The position numbers were made by a program, and so were the translations under genes. Under the pieces are notes generated by a model. The model was not told the origin of the DNA and made no database searches. It saw only the letters and a program-made list of their open reading frames with translations. From Desulfitobacterium hafniense DCB-2 (GTDB lineage: Bacteria; Bacillota; Desulfitobacteriia; Desulfitobacteriales; Desulfitobacteriaceae), in contig NC_011830.1 of the NCBI RefSeq assembly GCF_000021925.1, forward strand, positions 3,693,001 to 3,757,000: DNA of 64,000 bases, given 5' to 3'. Shown here piece after piece: positions 25,937-35,354 of this stretch (positions are counted from its first letter, which is position 1; every line of letters starts with the position of its first letter).

Positions 25937-26389
25937 CTATTGCATAAGCTTAGCGATGCGTTCCCGGACGCTGGGTACGGCACCGGCTGGCTTAACCACT
26001 AAGAGAATGGTATCATCACCGGCCACTGTTCCAATCACTTCTTCCCAATTGCTGTGATCGATTAAACTGGCCAGAGCCTGGGCATTCCCGGGAATGGTCC
26101 GCAGCACCACTAAATTCTCGCTGTCATTCACCGTAACCACAGTTTCTCTCAGCCGCCTTTTCAGCCGGTCCGGTGTGCTGAGAGGCTGAGCCGTCCCCGG
26201 AACAGCATAACGGTAATCATCTTCTGAAGTGGGAACTTTGATTAATCCCATTTCTTTGATGTCACGGGATACAGTGGCCTGGGTGACATCAAAGCCTGCC
26301 TTCCTTAATAGCTCAGCCAGCTCTTCCTGGGTATGAATCACTTGATTATTAATAATTTCTTGGATTTTCATCTGGCGACGGGTCTTCAT
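25937..26389 (-). CDS. argR: Arginine repressor ArgR/AhrC
   Basis: A 150-aa regulator of arginine synthesis and catabolism. The N-terminal winged helix includes QEELAELLRKAGFDVTQATVSRDIKE, the family DNA-binding signature, and the C-terminal oligomerisation/arginine-binding domain includes GTVAGDDTILLV. It hexamerises on arginine binding. Its ATG overlaps the stop of the preceding methyltransferase gene by 4 bases, so translation is coupled. The order argR-recN is conserved in Firmicutes. Confidence 0.96.
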   Translation of the reverse strand: MKTRRQMKIQEIINNQVIHTQEELAELLRKAGFDVTQATVSRDIKEMGLIKVPTSEDDYRYAVPGTAQPLSTPDRLKRRLRETVVTVNDSENLVVLRTIPGNAQALASLIDHSNWEEVIGTVAGDDTILLVVKPAGAVPSVRERIAKLMQ

Positions 26390-26967
26390 TCGGTATCCCC
26401 CTTATTCTTCTGAACCAAAATCCAGTATGGTGCATTAGGGAGTTGGTTGATATACTCTCCCCGCAAGACACTATACTTTCGGCGCGGCAAACAGCTTAAG
26501 AATTCTTCCACTGCAGCAGCTTCTTCCAATCCGCCGGGATGACCGCGATACACCGTAAGAGCGATGACACCGCCTTGGCGGAGCAATTGGAGTACGGCTT
26601 CCAGGGCCGCAAGGGTTGAGGCGGCCTGGGTGGTAATCTCCTGACTATGTCCCGGCAAATATCCCAAATTAAACATAGCAGCCTGGACAGGGTCTTGAAC
26701 TTTTTCCAGCAACCGACCATGATCCCAATGATACAGATGAACACGCTCTGCCATTTGCTGTTCCTTGAGCAGCCGTTGGGTTTCCTGAAGGGCGACCTCC
26801 TGAACATCAAAGGCATGAACCCTTCCTTCTGCTCCCACCAACTGAGCAAGAAACAAAGTATCCCGCCCCCGGCCGGCTGTGAGATCCAAAGCAATATCTC
26901 CCGGCTGGATGCTTCCCCTAAGTATAGTCTTCAGAAACCCTTGTATATCTTGAAGTCGATTATTCAT
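26386..26967 (-). CDS. mnmM: tRNA wobble-uridine methyltransferase, MnmM (YtqB) family
   Basis: A 193-aa class I SAM methyltransferase with motif I ALDLTAGRGRDTLFLA, followed by HAFDVQ and FNLGYLPGHSQ. The NLGYLPG phrase and short length mark the YtqB/rRNA_methylase family, whose Bacillus member was shown to methylate aminomethyl-uridine in tRNA (MnmM). It overlaps nadK by 8 bases and argR by 4, so it is embedded in this operon. The family call is good; the tRNA role is by homology. Confidence 0.8.
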   Translation of the reverse strand: MNNRLQDIQGFLKTILRGSIQPGDIALDLTAGRGRDTLFLAQLVGAEGRVHAFDVQEVALQETQRLLKEQQMAERVHLYHWDHGRLLEKVQDPVQAAMFNLGYLPGHSQEITTQAASTLAALEAVLQLLRQGGVIALTVYRGHPGGLEEAAAVEEFLSCLPRRKYSVLRGEYINQLPNAPYWILVQKNKGDTE

Positions 26968-27766
26968 GCCAACGATCCTTTAATTTCTCCCGCACCACAC
27001 GGGGGAAACTCCTTTTCCCCAGACGGATTAGTAAGGCATTAATGGGAGCCCGTTTGATAACGACCTTTTCCCCATATTTAATAGCCGTCCGATGATAACC
27101 GTCAAAACTGACGATACACTCCTCGCCGCGGACCAAGCTGATTTCAATATTTTCTTGATCAGAAATGACCATCGGACGAGCCGATAAGGAATGAGCCGCC
27201 AGAGGAGTCAGCAAGATAGCCTCTACATTAGGACTCATAATCGGTCCCCCTGCAGATAAAGCATAGGCAGTAGAGCCTGTAGGGGTGGATACAATCAAGC
27301 CGTCGGCCGGATAGCTTACTGAAGGTTCTCCCGTCAGATTAGCCTGCAAGGTAACCATAGCTGAAGCAGGTTCTCTCAAAAAGACCACATCGTTTAATAC
27401 GTCGAAGGTCTGGTCTGCATCATTCACAGTCGCCGTGAGCATAAGCCGTTCCTGAATACTATAGTCATGATTCGTGATCTTCTCTAAAGCGTCAAAGATC
27501 TCGTTTCGTTCAATTTCACAAAGAAATCCCAGGCGGCCAAGATTGACACCCAGAACAGGAATAGCATAGGGAGCCGCCTCCCGGGAGGCTTCCAGCAACG
27601 TCCCGTCCCCCCCTAAAGAGATGAGGAAACCCACTCCTTGAGCAGTGATCTTTTCCCAATCGGTATAAACATCCCACCCACGTTCTGCAAACCAGTGAGT
27701 GATCTGCCCGGCTAAGGTTATAGCTTCAGGTTTACTGTGATTAATCCACAAGCCGACTCGATCCAC
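26960..27766 (-). CDS. nadK: NAD kinase
   Basis: A 268-aa ATP-NAD kinase that makes NADP. The diagnostic GGDGT motif (ISLGGDGTLLEASR), the NLGRLGFL segment and the second signature STPTGSTAYALSAGGP are all present. The start is GTG 27766, with only a weak ribosome-binding site. It lies 6 bases after tlyA. The tlyA-nadK pair next to argR-recN is a common Clostridial arrangement. Confidence 0.95.
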   Translation of the reverse strand: MDRVGLWINHSKPEAITLAGQITHWFAERGWDVYTDWEKITAQGVGFLISLGGDGTLLEASREAAPYAIPVLGVNLGRLGFLCEIERNEIFDALEKITNHDYSIQERLMLTATVNDADQTFDVLNDVVFLREPASAMVTLQANLTGEPSVSYPADGLIVSTPTGSTAYALSAGGPIMSPNVEAILLTPLAAHSLSARPMVISDQENIEISLVRGEECIVSFDGYHRTAIKYGEKVVIKRAPINALLIRLGKRSFPRVVREKLKDRWHE

Positions 27767-27772
27767 AGCTTC

Positions 27773-28582
27773 TCACGACCTTCCTCCTTGAGCATCTTGT
27801 ACAATCTCAGGAATCAATTCCCGCCAGGGCAAGTTATTCTCCTGTTCTCGGTTTAACCAAGCCAGATATTCAATATTTCCCTCCGGACCGCGGATCGGTG
27901 AGAAGTCCAAACCTTTAACCTTAAGCCCGTTTTTCTCCGCCTCTTCAAGGACATGAACCAGGACCTCCTGATGAACCTGAGGGTCCTTGACAACTCCCTT
28001 TTTCCCGATATGCTCCCGTCCTGCTTCAAACTGAGGTTTGATTAAAGTAATAATTTGGCCATCCTCTTTGAGTATCTTCAGCATGGCCGGAAAAATCTTC
28101 GTGACGGAGATAAAGGCCACATCAGATACCACAAAATCCACCTGTTCCGGCAAAGAATCCCCCTCAAGGTAGCGGGCATTGACCCGTTCCATGCAGACAA
28201 CCCGGGAATCCGTACGCAGTTTCCAATCCAACTGTCCATAGCCTACGTCAATGGCATAGACCCGCTGGGCACCGTTTTGCAAAGCACAATCCGTAAACCC
28301 TCCGGTAGAGGCGCCAATATCGGCGACAACAGCTTCAGCGAAAGATACGGGAAATACTTTGAGGGCCTTCTCCAGCTTGAGACCGCCCCGGGAAACATAG
28401 GGTATGAGATCTCCCTTGACTTCCAGAAGGGTATCCTCCGCCAGTTCCAGGCCCGGCTTATCCAGCCGCCGCCCCTGGCTATAGACCAGCCCGGCCATAA
28501 TGGTGGCCTTGGCTTTTTCCCGGCTGGGGGATAATCCTCTTTTGACCAGCAAACTATCCAGTCGCTCTTTCCCTTTAGACAC
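27773..28582 (-). CDS. TlyA-family rRNA/haemolysin-like methyltransferase (YqxC)
   Basis: A 269-aa protein with an N-terminal S4 RNA-binding domain (LDSLLVKRGLSPSREKAKATIMAG) and an FtsJ-like methyltransferase domain with motif I VADIGASTGGFTDCALQNGA and the KPQFE catalytic segment. TlyA proteins 2'-O-methylate rRNA cytidines in some species. GTG 28582 is preferred to a TTG five codons earlier because GAGGG is correctly spaced. The start overlaps the end of dxs by 8 bases. Confidence 0.9.
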   Translation of the reverse strand: MSKGKERLDSLLVKRGLSPSREKAKATIMAGLVYSQGRRLDKPGLELAEDTLLEVKGDLIPYVSRGGLKLEKALKVFPVSFAEAVVADIGASTGGFTDCALQNGAQRVYAIDVGYGQLDWKLRTDSRVVCMERVNARYLEGDSLPEQVDFVVSDVAFISVTKIFPAMLKILKEDGQIITLIKPQFEAGREHIGKKGVVKDPQVHQEVLVHVLEEAEKNGLKVKGLDFSPIRGPEGNIEYLAWLNREQENNLPWRELIPEIVQDAQGGRS

Positions 28583-30470
28583 TGCTTCTACCCTCAATCC
28601 GCTGTAAAACCTTTAAACGCTCCGCTGCCTTTAGTATGCCAACAACAGACAATCCATACCCTTGATGCAACAGAGAGATGGCTCCCTGATCCACATACTC
28701 GTCATAGCCTAAACGCTCCACGACCACATCGGTTAACCCCTCATCGCCCAAAACTTCCATGACGGCACTGCCCATACCGCCGGCCAGCATATGGTCCTCC
28801 ACAGTGATGATACGCTTGGTCATCCGGGCATAGCGCAGAATTGACTCTCTATCCAAAGGATTAATATAACGCAAATTAATGACGGTGGCTTCCACTCCCC
28901 GGTGGCGAAGCTCAACCGCCGCAGCCAGGCAGGTATACACCATCGGGCCCACCCCGATCAGAGTAATATCCTTACCTTCTTGAAGGATCTCGGCTTTACC
29001 CACGGGAAGCTCCCTCAGCTCCTCAGTCAGCTCCACCCCTTGGCCCACAGAACGGGGATAACGCAAGGCCACCGGTCCGTCCAGCTGCAAAGAAGTATAC
29101 AGCATATGGCGCAGCTCATTCTCATCCTTCGGCGCCATAAACACCAAATTCGGTATCACTCTTAAAAAAGAAATATCAAAAACTCCATGGTGGGTTGGTC
29201 CGTCATCCCCGACCACTCCGGCCCGGTCAATGGCCATGACCACATTGGCATGGGGCAGACAGACATCATGGAGAACCTGGTCGTAAGCACGTTGATAAAA
29301 GGTAGAATAAATGGACACCACAGGCTTCATGCCACCAAAAGCCAAGGCCGCGGAAAAGGTCACCGCATGCTGCTCCGCAATTCCTACATCAAAGAAACGA
29401 TCAGGAAATTTCTGAGCGAAGAGATTAAGACCGGTGCCGCTGGGCATGGCCGCTGTAATCGCTGTAATCCGCGGATCCTTTTCCGCAAGTTCACACAGAG
29501 CCTCACCAAAGACTTGGGTATAGGTGGGGGGAGCCGGTTTTTTGATCACTTCCCCGGTCACCTTATTGAAAGGTCCCACCCCATGAAAGAGAGCGGGGTT
29601 TTTCTCCGAAGGCTCATAGCCTCTCCCTTTTTGAGTCAAAACATGAACAAGTACAGGCTCCTTGACCATCTTGGCCTGTTCAAAAACCTGTTCCAAAGCG
29701 ATTTGATCATGACCGTTAACCGGGCCAAGATAGGTAAAACCCATTTCTTCAAATAAGAGTCCCGGCACCAGCAGATACTTTAAGCTGTCTTTGGCTTTCT
29801 CCGCTGCCTTGGCCATCTTGGAACCGATTCCCGGAATCCTTTTCAGCAGATTTTCAATTTCGTCTTTGCTGCGATCATAGCGGGGGTCCGTACGCAGCCG
29901 GTTAAGGTAAGAAGACATGGCTCCCACATTCTGGGCAATCGCCATTTCATTATCATTAAGGACCACAATCATATTGGTTTTGGTATGACCGGCATGATTC
30001 AATGCTTCAAAAGCCATTCCCCCGGTCATGGCTCCATCACCGATGACGGCAACCACTTGATTCTTCTCTTTACGAAGATCTCTTGCTTTGGCAAAGCCTA
30101 CCGCCGCGGAAATAGACGTGCTGGAGTGACCTGTTTCAAAGCAATCATGAGGGCTTTCACAGCGTTTCGGGAAGCCGGACAGACCTTTATAAAGCCTTAA
30201 GCTTTTAAATTCCTTTTGCCGGCCTGTGACCAGTTTATGAACATAGCTTTGATGGCCTACATCCCAGATGATTTTATCTTTCGGGCTGTCAAAGACCCGG
30301 TGCAAGGCAAGAGTTAATTCTACGACGCCAAGATTAGGAGCCAGATGCCCTCCATTGGCGGAGACCACATCGATCATTTCAGCGCGGATTTCTTGAGCAA
30401 GCTGTTCCAGTTCAGGATAAGTCAGTCCTTTTAAATCCCGGGGCTGCTCAATTTTTGCGAGAATTCCCAT
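28575..30470 (-). CDS. dxs: 1-deoxy-D-xylulose-5-phosphate synthase
   Basis: A 631-aa thiamine-diphosphate enzyme that condenses pyruvate and glyceraldehyde 3-phosphate, the first step of the MEP isoprenoid route. Seen are the N-terminal DVGHQSYVHK, the ThDP-binding GDGAMTGGMAFEALNHAG, the DRAGVVGDDGPTHHG segment and the transketolase C-terminal domain. It is close to ispA (prenyl synthase) in the same run, consistent with isoprenoid supply. The first codons overlap the upstream membrane protein gene by 23 bases. Confidence 0.97.
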   Translation of the reverse strand: MGILAKIEQPRDLKGLTYPELEQLAQEIRAEMIDVVSANGGHLAPNLGVVELTLALHRVFDSPKDKIIWDVGHQSYVHKLVTGRQKEFKSLRLYKGLSGFPKRCESPHDCFETGHSSTSISAAVGFAKARDLRKEKNQVVAVIGDGAMTGGMAFEALNHAGHTKTNMIVVLNDNEMAIAQNVGAMSSYLNRLRTDPRYDRSKDEIENLLKRIPGIGSKMAKAAEKAKDSLKYLLVPGLLFEEMGFTYLGPVNGHDQIALEQVFEQAKMVKEPVLVHVLTQKGRGYEPSEKNPALFHGVGPFNKVTGEVIKKPAPPTYTQVFGEALCELAEKDPRITAITAAMPSGTGLNLFAQKFPDRFFDVGIAEQHAVTFSAALAFGGMKPVVSIYSTFYQRAYDQVLHDVCLPHANVVMAIDRAGVVGDDGPTHHGVFDISFLRVIPNLVFMAPKDENELRHMLYTSLQLDGPVALRYPRSVGQGVELTEELRELPVGKAEILQEGKDITLIGVGPMVYTCLAAAVELRHRGVEATVINLRYINPLDRESILRYARMTKRIITVEDHMLAGGMGSAVMEVLGDEGLTDVVVERLGYDEYVDQGAISLLHQGYGLSVVGILKAAERLKVLQRIEGRSSV

Positions 30471-31053
30471 GTCGCTTTCCCCCCTTCCGTTTTTTATCTG
30501 TCATTGTCCAACCTGTTAAATCTTCAATTCGGGCCGTGAGACTCCCCACCTGCCCAATAATCTCATCAGCTTTTTGAATAGCAAAGGTCTTGCCCGCAGC
30601 CTTTCCCGTTACGGTAACGGAGGCCACCAGGGCAATCAGCAGGGTATCAATCCAAATCTCATGAACCTCTAAGGCCGGATAGGTCCTGATGATCTCTAAG
30701 ACTATGGAAGCGGACATCCCGCCGCTGATGGCGCCTGTCACATCGCCAACGATATCATTGGTAAAATTCGCCACCGTATCCGCATGGCGGACCAAAAAGA
30801 CAGTTTGCCGGGCACCGGGAACCTTATTGGCCGCTTTGGCGTGATGTGGCTGCTCGGTAGCAGCGGTAGCAGCAGTTCCAATCACATCAAAACCAATATT
30901 AATAATAACAATGACCAGCAAAAGAATCAGGGCTAAGCCAAGATTGGTTTTCCTCATTAAAATTGTCGTTCCCAGGCTGGTGATGACCGCTAATGTAAAA
31001 CTGAGCAGGAAGACAAAGGCAATATGCTTCCAGCTCTTTCGCTTATATCCCAA
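30448..31053 (-). CDS. Conserved membrane protein of unknown function
   Basis: A 201-aa protein with two hydrophobic helices near the N-terminus (residues 10-30 and 38-60), a polar middle with HHAKAANKVPGARQTVFLVR and a conserved ND-x-VGD phrase (FTNDIVGDVTG), a third helix (IWIDTLLIALVASVTV), and a basic tail. The layout is reminiscent of DUF21/CNNM-type transporters without CBS domains, but I cannot confirm that. It sits between a PAP2-type gene and dxs and overlaps dxs, so it is co-translated with the isoprenoid genes. Confidence 0.75.
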   Translation of the reverse strand: MGYKRKSWKHIAFVFLLSFTLAVITSLGTTILMRKTNLGLALILLLVIVIINIGFDVIGTAATAATEQPHHAKAANKVPGARQTVFLVRHADTVANFTNDIVGDVTGAISGGMSASIVLEIIRTYPALEVHEIWIDTLLIALVASVTVTGKAAGKTFAIQKADEIIGQVGSLTARIEDLTGWTMTDKKRKGGKRHGNSRKN

Positions 31054-31076
31054 CAGTGACCCTCCACATCATGACC

Positions 31077-31520
31077 TTACATCAGCACCCCAACAATAAT
31101 ACCGACAATCGCTCCGGCAAAGACTTCAAAGGGTGTATGGCCGATTAACTCCTTAAGGCGCTCCTGGGACAGATGAGTCATTTGCTGATAAAGTCCCTCT
31201 ACCAATTGATTGATCACTTCCGCTTGTTTGCCGCCCGCCCGCCGTACTCCGGCCGCATCATACATGACAATCATGCCGAAAATCGCAGCAATGGCGAAAG
31301 TCGGTGAACTCCATCCATAGTATTTCCCAACGCCAATGGCCAGAGCACTCACGGTGGCGGAATGGGAACTGGGAAACCCTCCTGAGCTGAAGAGGAAAGC
31401 CACATCAAAGGTTCTATGTATGGAAAAATTGATGATCAGTTTCAACGTCTGAGCAATAAACCAGGCTATCATAGCAGAGATCAGTATGTGGTTATCCAGA
31501 ATTTCCGATAGTACGCTCAT
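31077..31520 (-). CDS. Divergent PAP2-family membrane protein (DUF212)
   Basis: A 147-aa membrane protein. The segment FSSGGFPSSHSATVSALAIG is the phosphatase-type SRSFPSxH relative typical of DUF212/YuiD proteins; later it has YDAAGVRRAGGKQAEVIN. It may act on polyprenyl pyrophosphate. Adjacent ispA (farnesyl/geranyl pyrophosphate synthase) and dxs support an isoprenoid link. Catalytic activity is not established for this family. Confidence 0.88.
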   Translation of the reverse strand: MSVLSEILDNHILISAMIAWFIAQTLKLIINFSIHRTFDVAFLFSSGGFPSSHSATVSALAIGVGKYYGWSSPTFAIAAIFGMIVMYDAAGVRRAGGKQAEVINQLVEGLYQQMTHLSQERLKELIGHTPFEVFAGAIVGIIVGVLM

Positions 31521-31528
31521 GCTTCACC

Positions 31529-32398
31529 TCAATACTTCCGTTGAGCTATATAATCAGCCAATTCATGCAGGAAACCCGCCCGCTCTCCTAAAACCGCCAA
31601 GGCGGCATGAGCTTCATCGGTCTTTATCTTCAATTCCAGCTTAGCGCCTGCCAAACCCATTAAAGAGGGATAAGTGGATTTATGCTGGCGGAGATCGCTA
31701 TGTACAGGCTTGCCTAAGGTCTCGCTATCGCTTTCCAGATCAAGAATATCGTCCTTAATCTGGAAAGCCAGACCGATGGCTTGAGCATAGCTGGTCAACG
31801 CTTCGATCTTCTCTTCCGTTCCTCCGGCGAGAATTGCTCCTAAACGGGCGGCAACCACCAATATCGCTCCGGTTTTCAGACGATGGACCTGCTCCAGCTC
31901 AGCAAGGTTTAACTGCTTTTCTTCAGCTTCCAAATCCAGCATCTGACCGCCGACCATTCCCTCCGGCCCCGCTGCTTGGGCAACTTCCCTGACAGCCCGC
32001 AACTGACGTTGAGAATCTACCCCACTCATGGGCTGAGCAAGCAGTTCAAAAGCATAGGTTAAAAGGGCGTCACCGGCAAGAATGGCCTGCCCTTCGCCAA
32101 AAACTTTATGATTGGCCAAACGTCCCCGTCGATAATCATCATTGTCCATGGCGGGAAGATCATCATGGATCAATGAATAGGTATGTATCAGCTCCAAAGC
32201 ACAGACCGCCGGAAGGATGTCTTCACAGTCCCCTCCCACAGCATGGGCCGCGGCCAGAGCCAGAACAGGGCGGATGCGTTTACCCCCTGCGGAAAGAGAA
32301 TAGTTCATGCTTTCAGCAAGGGTGCCGGTTGGCCAAGGAAATTGTGCCAAATACGAATCCACTAAGCGAGCATAATCTTCTAATTCCTTTTGAAACAT
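31529..32398 (-). CDS. ispA: Polyprenyl diphosphate synthase (farnesyl/geranylgeranyl type)
   Basis: A 289-aa prenyltransferase. The two aspartate-rich motifs are present: LIHDDLPAMDNDDYRRG (first) and FQIKDDILDLESD (second). The GGKRIRPVL segment binds the homoallylic substrate. A longer frame was trimmed to ATG 32398 because GAAGGA lies 7 bases upstream and the protein then begins MFQKELEDYARLVDSYL, as the family does. It follows xseB by 4 bases, the usual xseA-xseB-ispA order. Confidence 0.95.
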   Translation of the reverse strand: MFQKELEDYARLVDSYLAQFPWPTGTLAESMNYSLSAGGKRIRPVLALAAAHAVGGDCEDILPAVCALELIHTYSLIHDDLPAMDNDDYRRGRLANHKVFGEGQAILAGDALLTYAFELLAQPMSGVDSQRQLRAVREVAQAAGPEGMVGGQMLDLEAEEKQLNLAELEQVHRLKTGAILVVAARLGAILAGGTEEKIEALTSYAQAIGLAFQIKDDILDLESDSETLGKPVHSDLRQHKSTYPSLMGLAGAKLELKIKTDEAHAALAVLGERAGFLHELADYIAQRKY

Positions 32399-32402
32399 CA
32401 AA

Positions 32403-32651
32403 TCATCCTTCCACAGGAAAATCGGCCGGGCGTACTTCCAACTCCCCATTGGGATTCTCCAGGAGAATCTGCATTTGCTTTTCAGCATAATCAAGCTGGT
32501 TATTGCATTTCTGAACAAGCTCAATTCCCTGGCGAAAGAGATTCAGTGCCTGCTCAAGAGGGACCTCTTTTTGCTCAAGCTCACGGACAATACGCTCTAA
32601 ATGCTCGATCCCTTCTTCGAAGGATAACTCTTTATTCACTGCTTCCATCAT
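32403..32651 (-). CDS. xseB: Exodeoxyribonuclease VII small subunit
   Basis: An 82-aa helical protein beginning MMEAVNKELSFEEGIEHLERIV, the XseB family start, with a LFRQGIELVQKCNNQLD helix. It partners XseA in single-strand DNA degradation. AAAGGGGA precedes ATG 32651. It lies 25 bases after xseA and 4 before ispA. Confidence 0.95.
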   Translation of the reverse strand: MMEAVNKELSFEEGIEHLERIVRELEQKEVPLEQALNLFRQGIELVQKCNNQLDYAEKQMQILLENPNGELEVRPADFPVEG

Positions 32652-32676
32652 ATTTCCCCTTTAAGAATTTGCTGTA

Positions 32677-33897
32677 TTAATCTGAGTCAACACTCTTGGC
32701 CAATACGGCACAGGTCAGGACCCCCTGCTGCAGCCGCACTTGCACCTGCTGACCAACATTGATATCATCGCTTTTGCGCAGAACATTCCCTTTGGGACCA
32801 TAGGTGAGGGAGTAGCCCCTCCCCAAAATTGCTAAAGGACTTAATAAATCCAGCTTTGCAGTCAATAGCTTTAGTATACCATTTTTATCAGAAACAAATC
32901 TAGTCATGCCCTGCTCCACACGTTCACTGAGGGAATCCAGGCGCTGGCGGTTCTGATCGATACGCCAAAAGGGATTGGAAAGAGGTCCTATGGTTTTTAG
33001 GCTGTCCAACCGCTGCCTTTTCCGCTGCAGCTGTGAGCTCATGGTGCTGTGCAGCCGGGCCTCCAGCTGCTCAAGGTCGGATTTCAGTTCCCGCCAGACA
33101 GGGACAGCCAGTTCAGCCGCCGCAGAAGGTGTGGGGGCCCGCAGATCCGCCACCATATCCGCAATAGTCACATCGGTTTCATGGCCTACTGCAGAAATCA
33201 CCGGAATTCCGGAGGCGGCGATGGCCCGGGCCACTTCCTCGGTATTGAAGGCCCACAGCTCTTCCAGAGAGCCGCCGCCGCGGCCGACGATGATCACATC
33301 CACTTGGGAGTGCCGGTTCAACCGGGCAATGGCCTGAGCCACCTCCTTGGGAGCAAGTTCTCCTTGAACGGCGGCCGGTGCCAGAATCCAGGAAATTTGC
33401 GGATTACGGCGAAACATGACCTTCAGGATATCTTTAATGGCAGCCCCTGTGGGACTGGTAACAATGCCAATGCGACGAGGATAACGGGGGATGGCTTTTT
33501 TGCGCTCCGGTGCAAATAAACCTTCCTGGCCCAAGCGTTCCTTAAGCTGTTCGAAGGCCAAATAAAGAGCACCTACGCCGCTGGGCTGCATCTCCTCAGC
33601 ATAAAGCTGAATCGTGCCATCCCGTTCATAGATGCGGATACTTCCCCGCACCAGCACTTTCATCCCATCCTGGGGGGTGAAACGAACCCGTTCCGCACGG
33701 CTGCGGAACATGACCCCCTTCATGCTGGACTGCTCATCCTTTAAGGTAAAATACCAATGTCCCGAGGGACGGTGGTTTTTGTAATTGGAAATCTCCCCGC
33801 TGACCCAGCAATTTACAAAATCCGGGTTATCATTGAGGGTCTGACCGATTTCTCGTGTTAATTCGGCAACGGTCCAAATCTTAGGCACATTTTTCAC
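32677..33897 (-). CDS. xseA: Exodeoxyribonuclease VII large subunit
   Basis: A 406-aa nuclease subunit. The N-terminal OB-fold (residues 1-100, WTVAELTREIGQTLNDNPDF, then ISNYKNHRPSGHWYFTLKD) precedes a catalytic domain with RIGIVTSPTGAAIKDIL, VDVIIVGRGGGSLEELWAFN and PVISAVGHETDVTIADMVAD, then a C-terminal coiled coil and a GRGYSLTYG tail. These are the standard XseA motifs. Confidence 0.96.
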   Translation of the reverse strand: MKNVPKIWTVAELTREIGQTLNDNPDFVNCWVSGEISNYKNHRPSGHWYFTLKDEQSSMKGVMFRSRAERVRFTPQDGMKVLVRGSIRIYERDGTIQLYAEEMQPSGVGALYLAFEQLKERLGQEGLFAPERKKAIPRYPRRIGIVTSPTGAAIKDILKVMFRRNPQISWILAPAAVQGELAPKEVAQAIARLNRHSQVDVIIVGRGGGSLEELWAFNTEEVARAIAASGIPVISAVGHETDVTIADMVADLRAPTPSAAAELAVPVWRELKSDLEQLEARLHSTMSSQLQRKRQRLDSLKTIGPLSNPFWRIDQNRQRLDSLSERVEQGMTRFVSDKNGILKLLTAKLDLLSPLAILGRGYSLTYGPKGNVLRKSDDINVGQQVQVRLQQGVLTCAVLAKSVDSD

Positions 33898-33949
33898 CTC
33901 TTACTCATAATACAAAGATGCCCGCGACTTTTCAAGATGGAGGAAAAGC

Positions 33950-33970
33950 AAAAAGGGAGGTCTCCCCCCC
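33950..33970 (-). terminator. Rho-independent terminator after corA
   Basis: On the minus strand GGGAG pairs with CTCCC across a tight loop, followed by TTTTT. It directly follows the corA stop. Confidence 0.55.
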
Positions 33971-33972
33971 TA

Positions 33973-34923
33973 TCAGAACATTTTCTTTTTCCACAAGGTC
34001 AAGGCACTGATGCCGGCAATACTAAAGGCAATCACGGTAACCAAGCCAAAACCGTAAGGGTTATCGCCAAAAGGAACAGGAACATTCATTCCCCAAAAAC
34101 TGGCCAACATGGTCGGTACCGCCATGGTAATGGTTATGGAAGTCAACAGCTTGATGACCATATTCTGATTGTTGGAGATGATCGACGCAAAAGCATCGGA
34201 GAAACCAACAATAATATGACTGTACATCTCAACCATTTGGATCGCCTGATTGTTTTCAATGATGACATCTTCCAGCAAATCCTCGTCTTCTTCATACATC
34301 TTAATCAAGTGCTGGCTTTGACTATTGGACCGCAAACGCATCAGACGGTCCATGACCACTCCATTGGAGCGCAGCGAGACCGTGAAATAGGTCAAGCCTT
34401 TTTGCAGATCCATCAATTGAAAAATTTCCTGGTTTTTCATGGAGGTGCGCAGGTCCATCTCGATTCGATCCGTGTACTTGTTAATCTGGCGCAGATACTT
34501 AAGATAATAAGAAGCCGATTTATAAAGAATCTGGAATAAAAAGCGGGTCCGCTTTGCCGTGTTGAAATTCCGGTAGGTACCGGCATTAAACTCCGAAAAT
34601 ACCGGATTATCTTCCAGGCAGACCGTGATAATGTGGTCTTCTGAGATAATCATCCCCAAAGGCAGCGTATCGTAATTCGTCTCATTAATCATCAAGGGAA
34701 TATTGGTAATCACCAGCATACAATGGTCTTCCAGCTCAATACGCGATCGTTCTTCTTCGTCCAGGGCCGCTTTAAGAAAATCCATGGGCACTTCCGTAGC
34801 CTCCGCTACGGCATTGAGCTCCCATGCAGTGGGATTCACAAGTTGAATCCAGGCTCCCTTAACCAGATTGTCCAAGGATAGTTCCTGATAATTGCCTGCA
34901 TCATTTTTACAAATTTTGATCAT
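33973..34923 (-). CDS. corA: CorA-family magnesium transporter
   Basis: A 316-aa CorA protein: a cytosolic N-terminal alpha/beta domain, long stalk helices (residues about 160-250) and two C-terminal transmembrane helices. The selectivity motif is seen as WGMNVPVPF between the two helices (GMN intact). The protein ends in a short basic tail KKKMF. AGGGGGAG precedes ATG 34923. No magnesium riboswitch could be recognised in the leader. Confidence 0.94.
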   Translation of the reverse strand: MIKICKNDAGNYQELSLDNLVKGAWIQLVNPTAWELNAVAEATEVPMDFLKAALDEEERSRIELEDHCMLVITNIPLMINETNYDTLPLGMIISEDHIITVCLEDNPVFSEFNAGTYRNFNTAKRTRFLFQILYKSASYYLKYLRQINKYTDRIEMDLRTSMKNQEIFQLMDLQKGLTYFTVSLRSNGVVMDRLMRLRSNSQSQHLIKMYEEDEDLLEDVIIENNQAIQMVEMYSHIIVGFSDAFASIISNNQNMVIKLLTSITITMAVPTMLASFWGMNVPVPFGDNPYGFGLVTVIAFSIAGISALTLWKKKMF

Positions 34924-35354
34924 CCGGTCTCCCCCTTCAGGTGGCCGGTTGAATCACAAATCCTGCTTTAAAACCGGACACACCCCTATTTTTGGATAAA
35001 ATATTCAATTTCCTTCGACTAGGGCCTCCAGCGTCCAGTTTAATCACCATCCCGTCATTTTAAGCTCCATTAGAACTATACTCCTTGAGTTAATATGTGT
35101 CAATAAGCTGCGCTCTTATAAAAATGCATCATGTTACATATTTTTTATTTCCGAAGGCCAAAGACTATTATTATTATGGCCCAAAGAAAAACTCAACCAT
35201 ACTTAAAATGGGAGCGTCACCGGCTGCTTTAAATAAAACAGTTTTGTGACACTCCCATGCTTAAACAACTATACTCTCTCTGCAGCTCCGTTTATAAAGC
35301 CCCTTCTTTAAGCCCATAACTTCTGTGAAAAAGCTTAAAGGCAGGCATCAAAAA
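34924..35354. other. Intergenic region containing a long hairpin
   Basis: No coding frame was seen in this stretch. A 12-bp imperfect stem (35209-35220 with 35246-35257, TGGGAG-GTCAC arms) lies about 100 bases past the fchA stop. On the minus strand it is followed by TTTTAAG, so it may be a weak terminator for folD-fchA. Confidence 0.45.

Noticed and set aside
34924..35060. Possible magnesium (M-box) riboswitch before corA
   Set aside because: None of the conserved M-box segments could be recognised in the leader; the sequence looks unstructured.
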